Shown piece by piece: positions 17,692-26,825 of a DNA stretch of 64,000 nt. Each line of letters opens with the position of its first letter. Within the stretch, counting starts at the first letter, position 1. The notes below the pieces were generated by a model. The model was not told the DNA's origin, made no database searches, and worked only from the letters and a program-made list of their open reading frames with translations. Source of the DNA: a virus. The stretch lies in the IMG/VR virus record IMGVR_UViG_3300042402_002564, positions 182,503-246,502 of that record, one strand, 5' to 3'. The position numbers were made by a program, and so were the translations under genes.

Positions 17692-18409
17692 AAGAAGAGC
17701 CGTTATAGATGAACTAGTAGAACAGTATCCAAAGTATTGTTCTTCTTTCACGTTCAAACTCCAAAAAGGAATACCTGGAGAAGTAATTCATAAAGAAGGA
17801 TTTGTTAATTGCTATATTGATTCGATAAACTATCTTGTTTATATGCATATTGATAAGTGTGGAAGTACCTCTATTACAACCGCATTGGAAGATCAAAAAC
17901 CTTACTTTTTAAGAATGGATAAGATTCCAAAGTCTGAAGAGTTTGCTAAACTTTTAGTGGAAAAAGAATATAAATTTTTTACTGTTGTTCGTGATCCAGT
18001 TTCTAGGTGGATGTCTGGATTGAACGAATTTATGTGTAGATATAGACCACCAATCAAATATGTAATAAATCAACTAAAAGATAAAAGATATGTTTTTGAT
18101 GAACATACAGCACCCCAACATTTATTTTTAAGATTGTGTATAGAAAATGATGCTAATCTTACTTGTATAAAAATGAATTCTGATATGGAGAAAAAAATAA
18201 ATGACGTTATTAGATGCTCTTTGAAAAATGAATCTACTAGAACTTCATACGTTCCATTAAAACTTCCACATTTAAGAAATTCCAAGTATTTTATACCGAA
18301 TTATATAAGTGTTTGTAAAAAATTATATGATGTTTATATAAAACCAGATACTACTCATTTTGATAAACTTTACAGCATAGACATTGACCTTTATAAAAAC
18401 GCAATATGA
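17684..18409 (+). CDS. Sulfotransferase family protein
   Basis: 241 residues from the ATG at 17684. The PAPS 5'-phosphosulfate loop is HIDKCGSTSIT (near residue 62) and the 3'-phosphate site is VVRDPVSRWMSGL (near residue 104), the two hallmarks of cytosolic and Golgi-type sulfotransferases. It probably sulfates a surface sugar. It overlaps the 2OG gene upstream and the aminotransferase-like gene downstream. Confidence 0.82.
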   Translation: MSKRRAVIDELVEQYPKYCSSFTFKLQKGIPGEVIHKEGFVNCYIDSINYLVYMHIDKCGSTSITTALEDQKPYFLRMDKIPKSEEFAKLLVEKEYKFFTVVRDPVSRWMSGLNEFMCRYRPPIKYVINQLKDKRYVFDEHTAPQHLFLRLCIENDANLTCIKMNSDMEKKINDVIRCSLKNESTRTSYVPLKLPHLRNSKYFIPNYISVCKKLYDVYIKPDTTHFDKLYSIDIDLYKNAI

Positions 18410-19020
18410 ATAACTTTAATACAGTAGAAAAATTTGAAAAAATCATAGCAAATTTTTTTGGATCTCCTTATGCAGTAGCAACAGATTGCTGTACTCATGC
18501 TATAGAACTATGTTTAAGGTATGAAAAATATGATAATATACAAATTCCTGAGCATACTTATATCTCTATACCATTTACAGCAGAAAAACTTAATTTAAAA
18601 TGGGAGTGGAAAAAAAATTATTCGTGGTGTGAATACTATCATATTTGGAATACAAACATAATAGATGCTGCAGTTTTTTGGGAAAAAAATGGTTATATTC
18701 CGAATACTTACATGTGTTTAAGTTTTCAGTATAAAAAACATTTAAATCTTGGTAGGGGTGGTATGATATTATTGGATAACTATGAATCTTATAAAGAACT
18801 CAAAAAAATGGTGTATGATGGAAGAACTTCTGAAAAACCTTGGATGGAACAAAATATTGATACGATAGGATATCATTATTATATGACGCCAGAAGTTGCT
18901 GAAACTGGCATACATAAATTTAGTAAAATTTCTGAAAAACAAACAAAAAAATGGGGATATCTAGATTATCCTTTTTTGCCAGATATGGAGGTGTTTAAAA
19001 AAAATGGATTTAGAAAATAA
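18406..19020 (+). CDS. Short DegT/DnrJ-like PLP aminotransferase homologue
   Basis: 204 residues, about half the usual 370-400. DegT-family blocks are recognisable: FFGSPYAVATDCCTHAIELCL, IPEHTYISIPFTAEKL, SFQYKKHLNLGRGGMIL (with the PLP lysine position) and IGYHYYMTPEVAETGIHKF. The C-terminal domain is missing, and the start overlaps the preceding stop. It may be a reduced sugar-modifying enzyme or a decaying gene; the coupled overlaps argue that it is translated. Confidence 0.7.
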   Translation: MNNFNTVEKFEKIIANFFGSPYAVATDCCTHAIELCLRYEKYDNIQIPEHTYISIPFTAEKLNLKWEWKKNYSWCEYYHIWNTNIIDAAVFWEKNGYIPNTYMCLSFQYKKHLNLGRGGMILLDNYESYKELKKMVYDGRTSEKPWMEQNIDTIGYHYYMTPEVAETGIHKFSKISEKQTKKWGYLDYPFLPDMEVFKKNGFRK

Positions 19021-19882
19021 ACTTAAAGGTCTCCCCCCAGTTTTTTATTTGAACCTTGATCATAGGACAGATAGAAAAGAATATATGGAAAATCAGTTTA
19101 AAGAAAGAGGTATAACTGATTATACTAGAATATCTGCTTCTAGATTTGCAACATCAAAAATTGATGAGTGGGGTCATAGATTAGACTTGATGCTATTGGC
19201 TAAATCTGATGCATCCATTGTAATGAATCAGTTTACTACAATAATTGATTGGTATAATTCTGGTATATCAGAAACTTGTATAATAATGCAAGATGACCTA
19301 AGTTTGGAATTAATTGATTATTGGTCATTCGACTGGAATACTATCGTTAAAAGTTTGCCATATAATTGGGATTGTGTTCAATTTTATCATTGTCACAATG
19401 AAGAAATGCGTATGCATTTGCATAAAAGAAGTTATGGTAGTTCTTCTGCTGCTTGTTACATGATTAATAGATGGTACGCAGAAAAGTTAATAAAGATGCA
19501 TTTGCAACCAGATAACTCATTTAAACTTAAAAATAATTTGAAGGATGTAAGTGTTCCTAAAGAGTGTTATAGTAGTGATGACTTCTTGTTATATCAAATT
19601 GGTGTGAGTTATAGTTTACCAATTCTATGTTTAAACCAAAGACTTTCTCAAACTCCTGATAATAAAATGCAAGAAGATGAGACTGAAGATGACTATGATC
19701 CAGTTATAAGCATATATCACAACAAAATTCACGATATATTGGCTAGTACTTGCGTAAGGAGATGGTGGGAAAATGAAAGTTCAAAATATAAAGCAGAAGA
19801 TATTCTGAGTTATGGTGGTTCTATACATAAAAAGATGATTGTACCAATACCAAAGTTTAATAGAAAGGTGCTTCCAAAATGA
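19004..19882 (+). CDS. GT25-like glycosyltransferase, array copy 1
   Basis: 292 residues, RBS GGAGG 14 bases upstream, start inside the previous gene. The family pattern is VFYLNLDHRTDRKEYMENQF at the N-terminus, then IIMQDDLSLELIDYWSFDW near residue 96, LPYNWDCVQFYH and a terminal SYGG element. LPS-type GT25 enzymes use an acidic motif here; this copy reads QDD instead of EDD. First of six tandem paralogues. Acceptor and sugar donor unknown. Confidence 0.82.
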   Translation: MDLENKLKGLPPVFYLNLDHRTDRKEYMENQFKERGITDYTRISASRFATSKIDEWGHRLDLMLLAKSDASIVMNQFTTIIDWYNSGISETCIIMQDDLSLELIDYWSFDWNTIVKSLPYNWDCVQFYHCHNEEMRMHLHKRSYGSSSAACYMINRWYAEKLIKMHLQPDNSFKLKNNLKDVSVPKECYSSDDFLLYQIGVSYSLPILCLNQRLSQTPDNKMQEDETEDDYDPVISIYHNKIHDILASTCVRRWWENESSKYKAEDILSYGGSIHKKMIVPIPKFNRKVLPK

Positions 19883-20742
19883 ACGTAGAATTGAATAAAT
19901 TAAAAACAATAGGATTTCCAAAAATCTTTTATTTGAATTCTGATTCTAGACCAGATAGAGGAAATTACATGGAATGGTCTTTTGAAAAGTGGGGAATAAA
20001 AAACTATGAGCGAGTTCCTACTAGTAGATTTTCACCAACAAATTACCATGATTGGTCGGAATTAATTTTAGATGAAAATATTTTACAGACACCTGAAGAA
20101 ATATCAAAAACTATTAATCATTTGAAAACAATAGTTGATTGGTATGATAATGGTGATGAAGAATATTGTATGATAATGGAAGACTTGATTGATATGAAAT
20201 CAATAGACCAATGGATGTTTGATTGGCAAACACTTTATAAAAATCTACCTTATAATTGGGATTGTATACAGTTATTTTTTTATAGCAATAGAACCATCAA
20301 CATGCATCTAAAACCAAAAGATGATGATACAAAAGGTGTATATTGTTATATGATAACTAGGCAGTTTGCTAAAAAAATTAAAGAACTTCATTATCATGAT
20401 GGAAGATTCAAATTTTTTATTAATAATAGAAATTTAAAATTACCAGAATATAAGTATGGGTCATTAGAATCCTTTTTATTTGAATTGGGAATAACCTATA
20501 CTTTACCAGTATTTTATTTGAGTTTAAAACATTTTGGTGAACCTAAAGAACTCGAAGATACATTGTGTAAACTCTCTTCGGAATCTATTGAGTTTTGGTG
20601 GAAAATAAAGTCTAAAGAATTTTCTATGCAAGAGTTCTTTTCATATAATAAAAGATATGATTGGAAAATGGAAGTTCTTTTTGATTTAAAAGAAAAGCAA
20701 GTGTATATGGATAAAGTTGAAAAAATAATGTTATGGATTTAA
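19879..20742 (+). CDS. GT25-like glycosyltransferase, array copy 2 (acidic motif lost)
   Basis: 287 residues, ATGA overlap with copy 1. It has the family N-terminus (IFYLNSDSRPDRGNYMEWSF) and LPYNWDCIQLFF, but the acidic motif reads MEDLIDMKS, so one of the two central aspartates is replaced by Leu. It may be catalytically weak or a structural partner of the other copies. Confidence 0.78.
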   Translation: MNVELNKLKTIGFPKIFYLNSDSRPDRGNYMEWSFEKWGIKNYERVPTSRFSPTNYHDWSELILDENILQTPEEISKTINHLKTIVDWYDNGDEEYCMIMEDLIDMKSIDQWMFDWQTLYKNLPYNWDCIQLFFYSNRTINMHLKPKDDDTKGVYCYMITRQFAKKIKELHYHDGRFKFFINNRNLKLPEYKYGSLESFLFELGITYTLPVFYLSLKHFGEPKELEDTLCKLSSESIEFWWKIKSKEFSMQEFFSYNKRYDWKMEVLFDLKEKQVYMDKVEKIMLWI

Positions 20743-21587
20743 AAAATAAATTAAAAAATATGCCAAAAGTCTATTATTTTAATTTAGATAATAGAACAGA
20801 TAGAAAAAAATATATGGAAAAACAATTTGATAGGTGGGGCATAAACTATCAAAGAGTATCTGGAACCAAATACCTAGCTTCAAAAAACAAAGAATGGAAG
20901 CATTTAATTATTGATGTAAAAAACTACAAATTGTTAGTTCCTATTGCAGCAAATGCTATTTCTCATTTGGAGTTTTTAAAAAAATGGTATGAAGAAACAA
21001 CAGATCCGTATGTTCTGTTGATGGAAGATGATTATGATTTAAATCTAATAGAATATTGGCATTTTGATTGGGATTACTTAATGTCTAGACTTCCATATGA
21101 TTGGGATTGTCTGCAGTTGGGATTTGAGAATCCAATAGGAATACCTTTTTATCTACATCCAATGGCAACATCTCATGATTTTGGACCATGCTTACTTAAT
21201 AGGGATTATGTATACAAACTAATATCCTTGCATTGTGTTGATGATAAGTACAAACTAATTAATACCATATCTAATGGTGCTTGGAATGCTGAGGAAGGTG
21301 GATGTGGATCTGGAACAGTAGATTACTTTATATGTCATTGTGGTAAAACTTATTCCATACCATTAATAACAATAAATCCATCTTTTGGTAGTTTTGAGAA
21401 TAATAGTTTACTTCAAAAACTCTATAGAAATAATGGCGATGTGATGGCTAGAAATACATATTATTATTGGTGGCAAAATGAAAGGGATAAGTTTACTTTA
21501 GATGATTTTTTTACTTATGGAAAAAAACATGATCGCAAAATGATATTAGACCAAAAACAATATGGAAACTATAGACCTAAAAAATAA
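20733..21587 (+). CDS. GT25-like glycosyltransferase, array copy 3
   Basis: 284 residues, starting inside the end of copy 2. Canonical pattern: VYYFNLDNRTDRKKYMEKQF, acidic motif MEDDYDLNLIEYWHFDW near residue 97, LPYDWDCLQLGFENP, and the ending FTYGKKHDRKM. Closest in sequence to copies 4 and 6. Expected to be an active transferase of the phage glycan pathway. Confidence 0.83.
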   Translation: MDLKNKLKNMPKVYYFNLDNRTDRKKYMEKQFDRWGINYQRVSGTKYLASKNKEWKHLIIDVKNYKLLVPIAANAISHLEFLKKWYEETTDPYVLLMEDDYDLNLIEYWHFDWDYLMSRLPYDWDCLQLGFENPIGIPFYLHPMATSHDFGPCLLNRDYVYKLISLHCVDDKYKLINTISNGAWNAEEGGCGSGTVDYFICHCGKTYSIPLITINPSFGSFENNSLLQKLYRNNGDVMARNTYYYWWQNERDKFTLDDFFTYGKKHDRKMILDQKQYGNYRPKK

Positions 21588-22467
21588 ATTAAAAGGGTTT
21601 CCCCATGTTTATTATTTTAATCTTGACCAAAAAAGAGATCGTAAAAAATATATGGAAACCCAATTTGAACGTTGGGGGATAGAATATACTAGAATGTCAT
21701 CTAACATATATTCTATATGGAATTATGATGATTGGACCACAAATAAAGTAACTGGCGATAAAAGTGATACTGATCAAAGACTTTATGCTCCAGCAATGAT
21801 GCATTTTGAGTTATTTAAAAGATGGTTACATGATACAGATGAAGAATACATTCTCGTAATGGAAGATGATTATGATTTAAATTTAATTGAATACTGGCAT
21901 TTTGATTGGAATTATTTGATGTCTAAATTGCCTTATGATTGGGATTGTATTCAATTAGGATTTGAAACTTCAAATGTAATATCATTTTATCTTCATCCAG
22001 TAAAAGAAGACTATTCTTTTGGACCCTGCTTGTTTAAAAGAGAATATGTAGAGAAACTTTTAAGACTTCATTCTGAGGGATTTAAATATAGGTTTGATTT
22101 TAATATTTCTAATTGTCATTGGAGAGATAGACGAAATTATAAAAATGCTGCAGGTTCTTTGGAATATTTTATGTGTCAATCTGGAAGAACTTATTCAATT
22201 CCATTAATTGCATTAAACCCTTATTTTAGTTTTTGGTACTATAAAGATAAATGGATACCTAAATCTTATTTTCAAATGTGCTATGATTCTTATTATGATT
22301 GGTGGCAGAATGATAGAGATAAGTTTACTTTGGATGAATTTTTTACTTATGGAAAAGTAAATGATAAAATTATGGAAAGAAATCTCGAATATTGTGACAC
22401 TAAATATTTTGAAGAAAAGACCAAAGTATGTAGAGAAAAATTCTTGAAAAAATATGGATTTAAGTAA
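21562..22467 (+). CDS. GT25-like glycosyltransferase, array copy 4
   Basis: 301 residues, start 26 bases inside copy 3. Pattern VYYFNLDQKRDRKKYMETQF, intact acidic motif MEDDYDLNLIEYWHFDW, LPYDWDCIQLGFET and the FTYGKVNDKIM end, followed by a charged 25-residue tail that the other copies lack. Probably active. Confidence 0.83.
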   Translation: METIDLKNKLKGFPHVYYFNLDQKRDRKKYMETQFERWGIEYTRMSSNIYSIWNYDDWTTNKVTGDKSDTDQRLYAPAMMHFELFKRWLHDTDEEYILVMEDDYDLNLIEYWHFDWNYLMSKLPYDWDCIQLGFETSNVISFYLHPVKEDYSFGPCLFKREYVEKLLRLHSEGFKYRFDFNISNCHWRDRRNYKNAAGSLEYFMCQSGRTYSIPLIALNPYFSFWYYKDKWIPKSYFQMCYDSYYDWWQNDRDKFTLDEFFTYGKVNDKIMERNLEYCDTKYFEEKTKVCREKFLKKYGFK

Positions 22468-23254
22468 TAAGTTATTCGGAATACCAAAAGTATATTATTT
22501 TAATTATGATGAGCACAAAAACAGAAATTACCATATGGATAGAAATCTTGGTAATTTAAAGGTTGCTAATTATGAAAGAATTTCGGCATCAAAATATACA
22601 TCCAAAAATTATGATGAATGGAAAAATTTAATCATAGATGTTGAGAATTATAAGTTAACACCAAATATTGCTGGATATGCAATCACAGTATTAGAATTTT
22701 TAAAAAAGTGGTTGGAGGAAACTGATGAAACAGAATTAATAATAACAAAAGATACTATTGATTTTGATTTAATTGAATATTGGAAATTTGATTGGAATTA
22801 TTTAAAATTTAGACTTCCTTATGATTGGGATTGTATTCAACTTGGATTTGAGAATTCTCAATACATACCATTTTATTTACATCCAATACTTCCTTCTAGT
22901 ACTTTTGGTCCATCGTTACTCAATAGATATTATGTAAAAAAAATAGTTAAATTGCATTGTATTGGTAGTCAATATAAACTGAATAATTATATTGCAAATA
23001 TGTATTTTAGCGGACAATCGGGAACAGTTGATTATTTCATTGGGCACAACGGAAATACTTATTCGATGCCATTATTTCCAAATAAACCAGAATTCTTTGA
23101 TAAAAATACTAAAAAATATGTTCTAGTTTATATCTGTAAAAATGCATATCATGAATGGTGGAAGAAAGAAAGTAGCAAATTTAATCTAGATGAGATATTT
23201 ACTTACGGAAAATATAATGATATTGGAATGGTAAAAAAACTTCGTAAAAAATAA
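22454..23254 (+). CDS. GT25-like glycosyltransferase, array copy 5 (acidic motif lost)
   Basis: 266 residues, start inside copy 4. N-terminus VYYFNYDEHKNRNYHMDRNL is already divergent, and the acidic motif is replaced (LIITKDTIDFDLIEYW instead of MEDDYDLNLI). The surrounding LPYDWDCIQLGFEN and FTYGKYNDIGM are kept. The frame is intact, so it looks like a pseudoenzyme under selection rather than a broken gene. Confidence 0.78.
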   Translation: MDLSNKLFGIPKVYYFNYDEHKNRNYHMDRNLGNLKVANYERISASKYTSKNYDEWKNLIIDVENYKLTPNIAGYAITVLEFLKKWLEETDETELIITKDTIDFDLIEYWKFDWNYLKFRLPYDWDCIQLGFENSQYIPFYLHPILPSSTFGPSLLNRYYVKKIVKLHCIGSQYKLNNYIANMYFSGQSGTVDYFIGHNGNTYSMPLFPNKPEFFDKNTKKYVLVYICKNAYHEWWKKESSKFNLDEIFTYGKYNDIGMVKKLRKK

Positions 23255-23262
23255 TTAAAATT

Positions 23263-24081
23263 ATGAATATTAATCTGTCAAACAAGTTAAAAGGGCTTCC
23301 TCATATCTATTATGTAAATTTGGATAATAGAACTGATAGAAAAAAATATATGGAATCCCAGTTTGATTTTTGGAGAATAAAAGATTATACTAGAGTGTCT
23401 TCTTCAAAATACTTAGCATCTGAGTCTGAATCTTGGGCAAATAAAGTTATTGATGGGAGCATAAAAAATTTATCCTCATATGTTGTTGGTAATGCAATAA
23501 CCCACTTAGAACTTCTAAAAGATTGGGTTAATAATTCTAGCGATGATTATGTGATATTAATGGAAGATGATTATGATTTGAATTTAATACAGTATTGGAA
23601 ATTTGATTGGCAATACCTTATGTCTAGGTTGCCTTATGACTGGGACTGTATTCAATTGGGATTTGAATCAAAAGAATTTATTCCATTTTTTCTACATCCA
23701 AAATTAAGACATAGTTATTTTGGACCTGTTATGATTACTAGAGAATATGCTAAAAAGATATTAAGATTGCATTGTGTTGGGGAAGATAAGTATTCTTTAG
23801 ATAAATTGATGGGAGATTATAATTTTAAAGTTTGTTCTACTTCAGTAGATTATTTTATGGGACATACTGGCAGAACATATTCTATTCCATTGATAACTAC
23901 AAATGTTGATCTTGGTAGCACTGAAAGTGACATACAAATAGAGAGGCGTCATCATGTTAAATCCAGAGCCGCATATTATTATTGGTGGATGAAGAGAAGT
24001 ATGAAATATAGTTTAGATGAATTTTTTACCTATGGAAAACCAAACGATCAAGAGATGGTTATTAGTACGGTTGACTATTAA
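23263..24081 (+). CDS. GT25-like glycosyltransferase, array copy 6
   Basis: 272 residues, the only array copy separated from its neighbour by a short gap (8 bases). Pattern IYYVNLDNRTDRKKYMESQF, intact acidic motif MEDDYDLNLIQYWKFDW, LPYDWDCIQLGFESK and end FTYGKPNDQEM. Probably active. The last codons carry the -35 box of the promoter for the next gene. Confidence 0.83.
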   Translation: MNINLSNKLKGLPHIYYVNLDNRTDRKKYMESQFDFWRIKDYTRVSSSKYLASESESWANKVIDGSIKNLSSYVVGNAITHLELLKDWVNNSSDDYVILMEDDYDLNLIQYWKFDWQYLMSRLPYDWDCIQLGFESKEFIPFFLHPKLRHSYFGPVMITREYAKKILRLHCVGEDKYSLDKLMGDYNFKVCSTSVDYFMGHTGRTYSIPLITTNVDLGSTESDIQIERRHHVKSRAAYYYWWMKRSMKYSLDEFFTYGKPNDQEMVISTVDY

Positions 24082-24099
24082 ATAAAAAATGATTATAAT
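24071..24099 (+). promoter_or_regulatory. Sigma-70-like promoter
   Basis: TTGACT, 17 bp, TATAAT; 12 bases upstream of the amidinotransferase start. Overlaps the end of GT25 copy 6. Confidence 0.75.
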
Positions 24100-24111
24100 G
24101 TCTTTATTTAA

Positions 24112-25086
24112 ATGTATAGTACTAATGAGTGGGGAAAATTAAAAAAAATTGTAGTTGGTGTTGCTGACTATGCTGTAGTTCCCCCAGTTGATAAAAGTTT
24201 GCGGACTATTAACTATGCTGATCTTAAGGATACTTCTGAAATCAAGGTTGGACCATATCCAGAGCAAGTAATTGAAGAAGCAAATGAAGATTTAGAAATA
24301 CTTGTAGATTTTTTAAAGTCTCAAGATGTAGAAGTATTGAGACCAAAAAGAGAAAAAACAGATTATTATAACTATTGCCCAAGAGATTGTGTATTCGTTC
24401 ATGGTGAAGTTGCATTAGCGACACCAATGCCATTAAGATCCAGATTGGGTAATTGGAGATCTTATTCTCATCATTTGACCGATGTTATTGAAATGCCTTG
24501 TTGTTATTTCGATGATCTTTACAATGAAGAATGTGTTGGAAATCCAGACATTCTTGCATTGACTGAAGTAACTCCTGCATTTGATGCCGCCAATATAATT
24601 CGTGCAAATAATGAGATTTTATATCTGGTATCAAATAGTGGAAATGTTGCGGGTGCAAAATATTTACAATCACTTTTGGATGAACATTATGATGGAGAAG
24701 TTCAGGTAAATCTTCTCCAAAATGTATATTCATATGTTCATATTGATACTACTATTGCATTTTTAAGAGAAGGTCTTTTACTTGCAAATCCAAGTAGAAT
24801 AAAAGATAAAGATGATTTGCCTGAACCATTTAATGAGTGGGAAATAATTTGGTGCCCAGAACCTGTAGACACTGGATACTATCCAGGTTATAATCATGCA
24901 TCACCTTGGTCCAATATGAACTTGCTTAGTGTTAGTCATGAGTTAGTAGTCTTGGAAGAACATCAACATCCAACTAGACAAGTATTGGAAAGATATGGGA
25001 TTGAGTGTGCTATGCTTCCCATGAGACAACAAAGAACATTAAGTGGTGGATTTCATTGCGTAACTTTAGACCTTGAGAGAGAATAA
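24112..25086 (+). CDS. Amidinotransferase (glycine/inosamine amidinotransferase family)
   Basis: 324 residues. Family marks: PRDCVFVHGEVALATPMP (near residue 91), TPAFDAANI (near 155), HIDTTIAFL (His near 204) and the catalytic Cys in GGFHCVTLDL near the C-terminus. These enzymes move an amidino group from arginine to an amine. Next to a sugar dehydrogenase and transferases it may make a guanidino-sugar or guanidino-amino acid decoration; substrate unknown. It has its own promoter. Confidence 0.85.
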   Translation: MYSTNEWGKLKKIVVGVADYAVVPPVDKSLRTINYADLKDTSEIKVGPYPEQVIEEANEDLEILVDFLKSQDVEVLRPKREKTDYYNYCPRDCVFVHGEVALATPMPLRSRLGNWRSYSHHLTDVIEMPCCYFDDLYNEECVGNPDILALTEVTPAFDAANIIRANNEILYLVSNSGNVAGAKYLQSLLDEHYDGEVQVNLLQNVYSYVHIDTTIAFLREGLLLANPSRIKDKDDLPEPFNEWEIIWCPEPVDTGYYPGYNHASPWSNMNLLSVSHELVVLEEHQHPTRQVLERYGIECAMLPMRQQRTLSGGFHCVTLDLERE

Positions 25087-25088
25087 TT

Positions 25089-26306
25089 ATGGAAATTGGA
25101 TTTATTGGATTGGGTAAATTGGGTATGGCATGTGCGGAAGAAATAGTTCTGCATGGGCATAATGTATATGGGTATGATATTTGTGATAAAAATAGTAACC
25201 TAGTACAAGTTAAAAAAAGTATTGAGGATGTTGTAAAAATTAGCGATATTGTTTTTATTGCTGTTCCAACTCCCCATGATCCAGAATATGATGGTAGTAA
25301 GCCATGTATGGACTTGAATCCAAAAGATTTTAGTTATGACATTGTAAAGGAGTGTTTGATTGAATCAAATTGTTATATGAATAAGAATCAACTTTTGGTT
25401 CTTATTTCTACAGTTCTTCCTGGAACAACTAGAAATCAATTTTCGAGATTAGTCCAGAATACTCGATTTGTTTATAATCCATATCTTATTGCAATGGGGT
25501 CTGTTGCTTGGGATATGGTCAACCCAGAAATGGTAATGATTGGTACTGAAGATGGTACTGAAACTGGGGATGCTAAACAACTCATTGAATTCTATAAAAC
25601 TGTTATGGAAAATGATCCCCCATATGTTGTTGGTACGTGGGATGAATGTGAATGTATTAAAGTTTTTTATAATACATTTATTAGCAACAAAATTAGTTTT
25701 GTGAATATGATACAAGATGTTGCCGAAAAATCTAAGAATATTAATGTTGATGTTGTTACAAGTGCGTTATGCCTTGGTGCATCTAGAATCATTAGTCCTC
25801 ATTATATGAAGGCAGGAATGGGTGATGGTGGTGCTTGCCATCCAAGAGATAATATTGCCCTCCGTTATCTTGCAGAAAAACTAGATCTGGGGTATGATTT
25901 CTTTGAAGGAATTATGCGTTCTAGAGAAGTTCAAGCAAAAAATCTTGCTAAAAAGTTAGTTGAACTTGCTGGCGATGTCCTACCAATTGTCATTCATGGA
26001 AAAGCATATAAACCAAAGGTTCCTTATATTGATGGGAGTTATAGTCTTTTAGTTGGGCATTATTGTGCTGAGATGGGCAAACCACCAATTTATGTTGACA
26101 AATATACTGGAGACGAATATACTCCTGATGGTCCTGCAGTTTTTCTTCTTGCTCACAGTGCATCTACAACTTACTGGCATGATGAGAGTAATGATGAACT
26201 TTATTGCAATATTCCAAAAGGAAGTGTTGTTCTGGATCCGTGGAGAAAATTTAAGTCAAATGATGTTAACGTAATTTATTACGGCAACACTCGATTTGGT
26301 TCTTGA
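25089..26306 (+). CDS. UDP-glucose/GDP-mannose dehydrogenase family enzyme
   Basis: 405 residues. N-terminal NAD site GFIGLGKLGMACAEE, central STVLPGTTRNQF and FVYNPYLIAMGS, catalytic Cys in GMGDGGACHPRDNIALR (near residue 250) and a C-terminal IHGKAYKPKVPYIDGSYS. This order fits nucleotide-sugar dehydrogenases that make UDP-uronic acids or relatives; the R in HPRDN replaces the usual PKD lysine. Last gene of the first glycan island. Confidence 0.85.
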   Translation: MEIGFIGLGKLGMACAEEIVLHGHNVYGYDICDKNSNLVQVKKSIEDVVKISDIVFIAVPTPHDPEYDGSKPCMDLNPKDFSYDIVKECLIESNCYMNKNQLLVLISTVLPGTTRNQFSRLVQNTRFVYNPYLIAMGSVAWDMVNPEMVMIGTEDGTETGDAKQLIEFYKTVMENDPPYVVGTWDECECIKVFYNTFISNKISFVNMIQDVAEKSKNINVDVVTSALCLGASRIISPHYMKAGMGDGGACHPRDNIALRYLAEKLDLGYDFFEGIMRSREVQAKNLAKKLVELAGDVLPIVIHGKAYKPKVPYIDGSYSLLVGHYCAEMGKPPIYVDKYTGDEYTPDGPAVFLLAHSASTTYWHDESNDELYCNIPKGSVVLDPWRKFKSNDVNVIYYGNTRFGS

Positions 26307-26331
26307 CTAGACATTCAAAATCTGTTATTCT
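26303..26331 (+). promoter_or_regulatory. Sigma-70-like promoter of mazG
   Basis: TTGACT, 17 bp, TATTCT, overlapping the dehydrogenase stop and 22 bases before the mazG start. Confidence 0.6.
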
Positions 26332-26353
26332 TTTAAAGAGAATCTAAAAACCT

Positions 26354-26764
26354 ATGCAAATCATTGATACAAAAAAATATATTGAATTTGTTCGCCAAAC
26401 TACAAGTCCTGCAAGTAGCGACTTTACACAACTTCTTTCCCGAATGACCGAACTTGAGGCAACTCATGATGCCGATGTTCCTCGTTTGATTACAGCAGCT
26501 TTTGGTATGAGTGCCGAAGCTGGAGAGTTTACTGAAGTGGTTAAAAAAATTATTCTTCAAGGTAAACCTTATAATGAAGAAAATGCCTTCCACTTAAAAC
26601 GTGAACTTGGTGATATTTGTTGGTATCTTGCTCAAGCGTGTATGGCACTTGATACTAATTTTGAAGAAATCCTTCAAATGAATTATGAAAAGTTAAGTGC
26701 TCGTTATCCAGAAGGAACATTTGATGTTTACCGTTCCGAAAATAGGGTAGAAGGAGATCTCTGA
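26354..26764 (+). CDS. mazG: MazG nucleotide pyrophosphohydrolase
   Basis: 136 residues. MazG core: AFGMSAEAGEFTEVVKKII (ExxE-type metal site) and LKRELGDICWYLAQAC (ExxD). It hydrolyses NTPs/dNTPs or alarmones; cyanophage MazG is common and may help balance the nucleotide pool during infection. Own promoter and terminator, so a single-gene unit between the glycan island and the structural genes. Confidence 0.92.
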   Translation: MQIIDTKKYIEFVRQTTSPASSDFTQLLSRMTELEATHDADVPRLITAAFGMSAEAGEFTEVVKKIILQGKPYNEENAFHLKRELGDICWYLAQACMALDTNFEEILQMNYEKLSARYPEGTFDVYRSENRVEGDL

Positions 26765-26770
26765 TAATAT

Positions 26771-26795
26771 GCCTCCCATATTGGGAGGTTTTTTT
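26771..26795 (+). terminator. Terminator after mazG, fused to a late box
   Basis: CCTCCC/GGGAGG stem with a 5 nt loop and a T-run that runs straight into TATAAATA. Confidence 0.85.
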
Positions 26796-26802
26796 ATAAA
26801 TA
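26795..26802 (+). promoter_or_regulatory. Late-type promoter box TATAAATA
   Basis: Perfect box at the end of the mazG terminator T-run, 24 bases before the structural-type gene at 26826. Confidence 0.68.
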
Positions 26803-26825
26803 TTTTTATAAAAAGAATTAGGAAA

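Noticed and set aside
18990-19010. Frameshift between the DegT-like gene and GT25 copy 1 at a poly-A run
   Set aside because: The GT25 frame would need a +1 or -2 slip, there is no stop-and-stem arrangement, and GT25 copy 1 has its own RBS and ATG.
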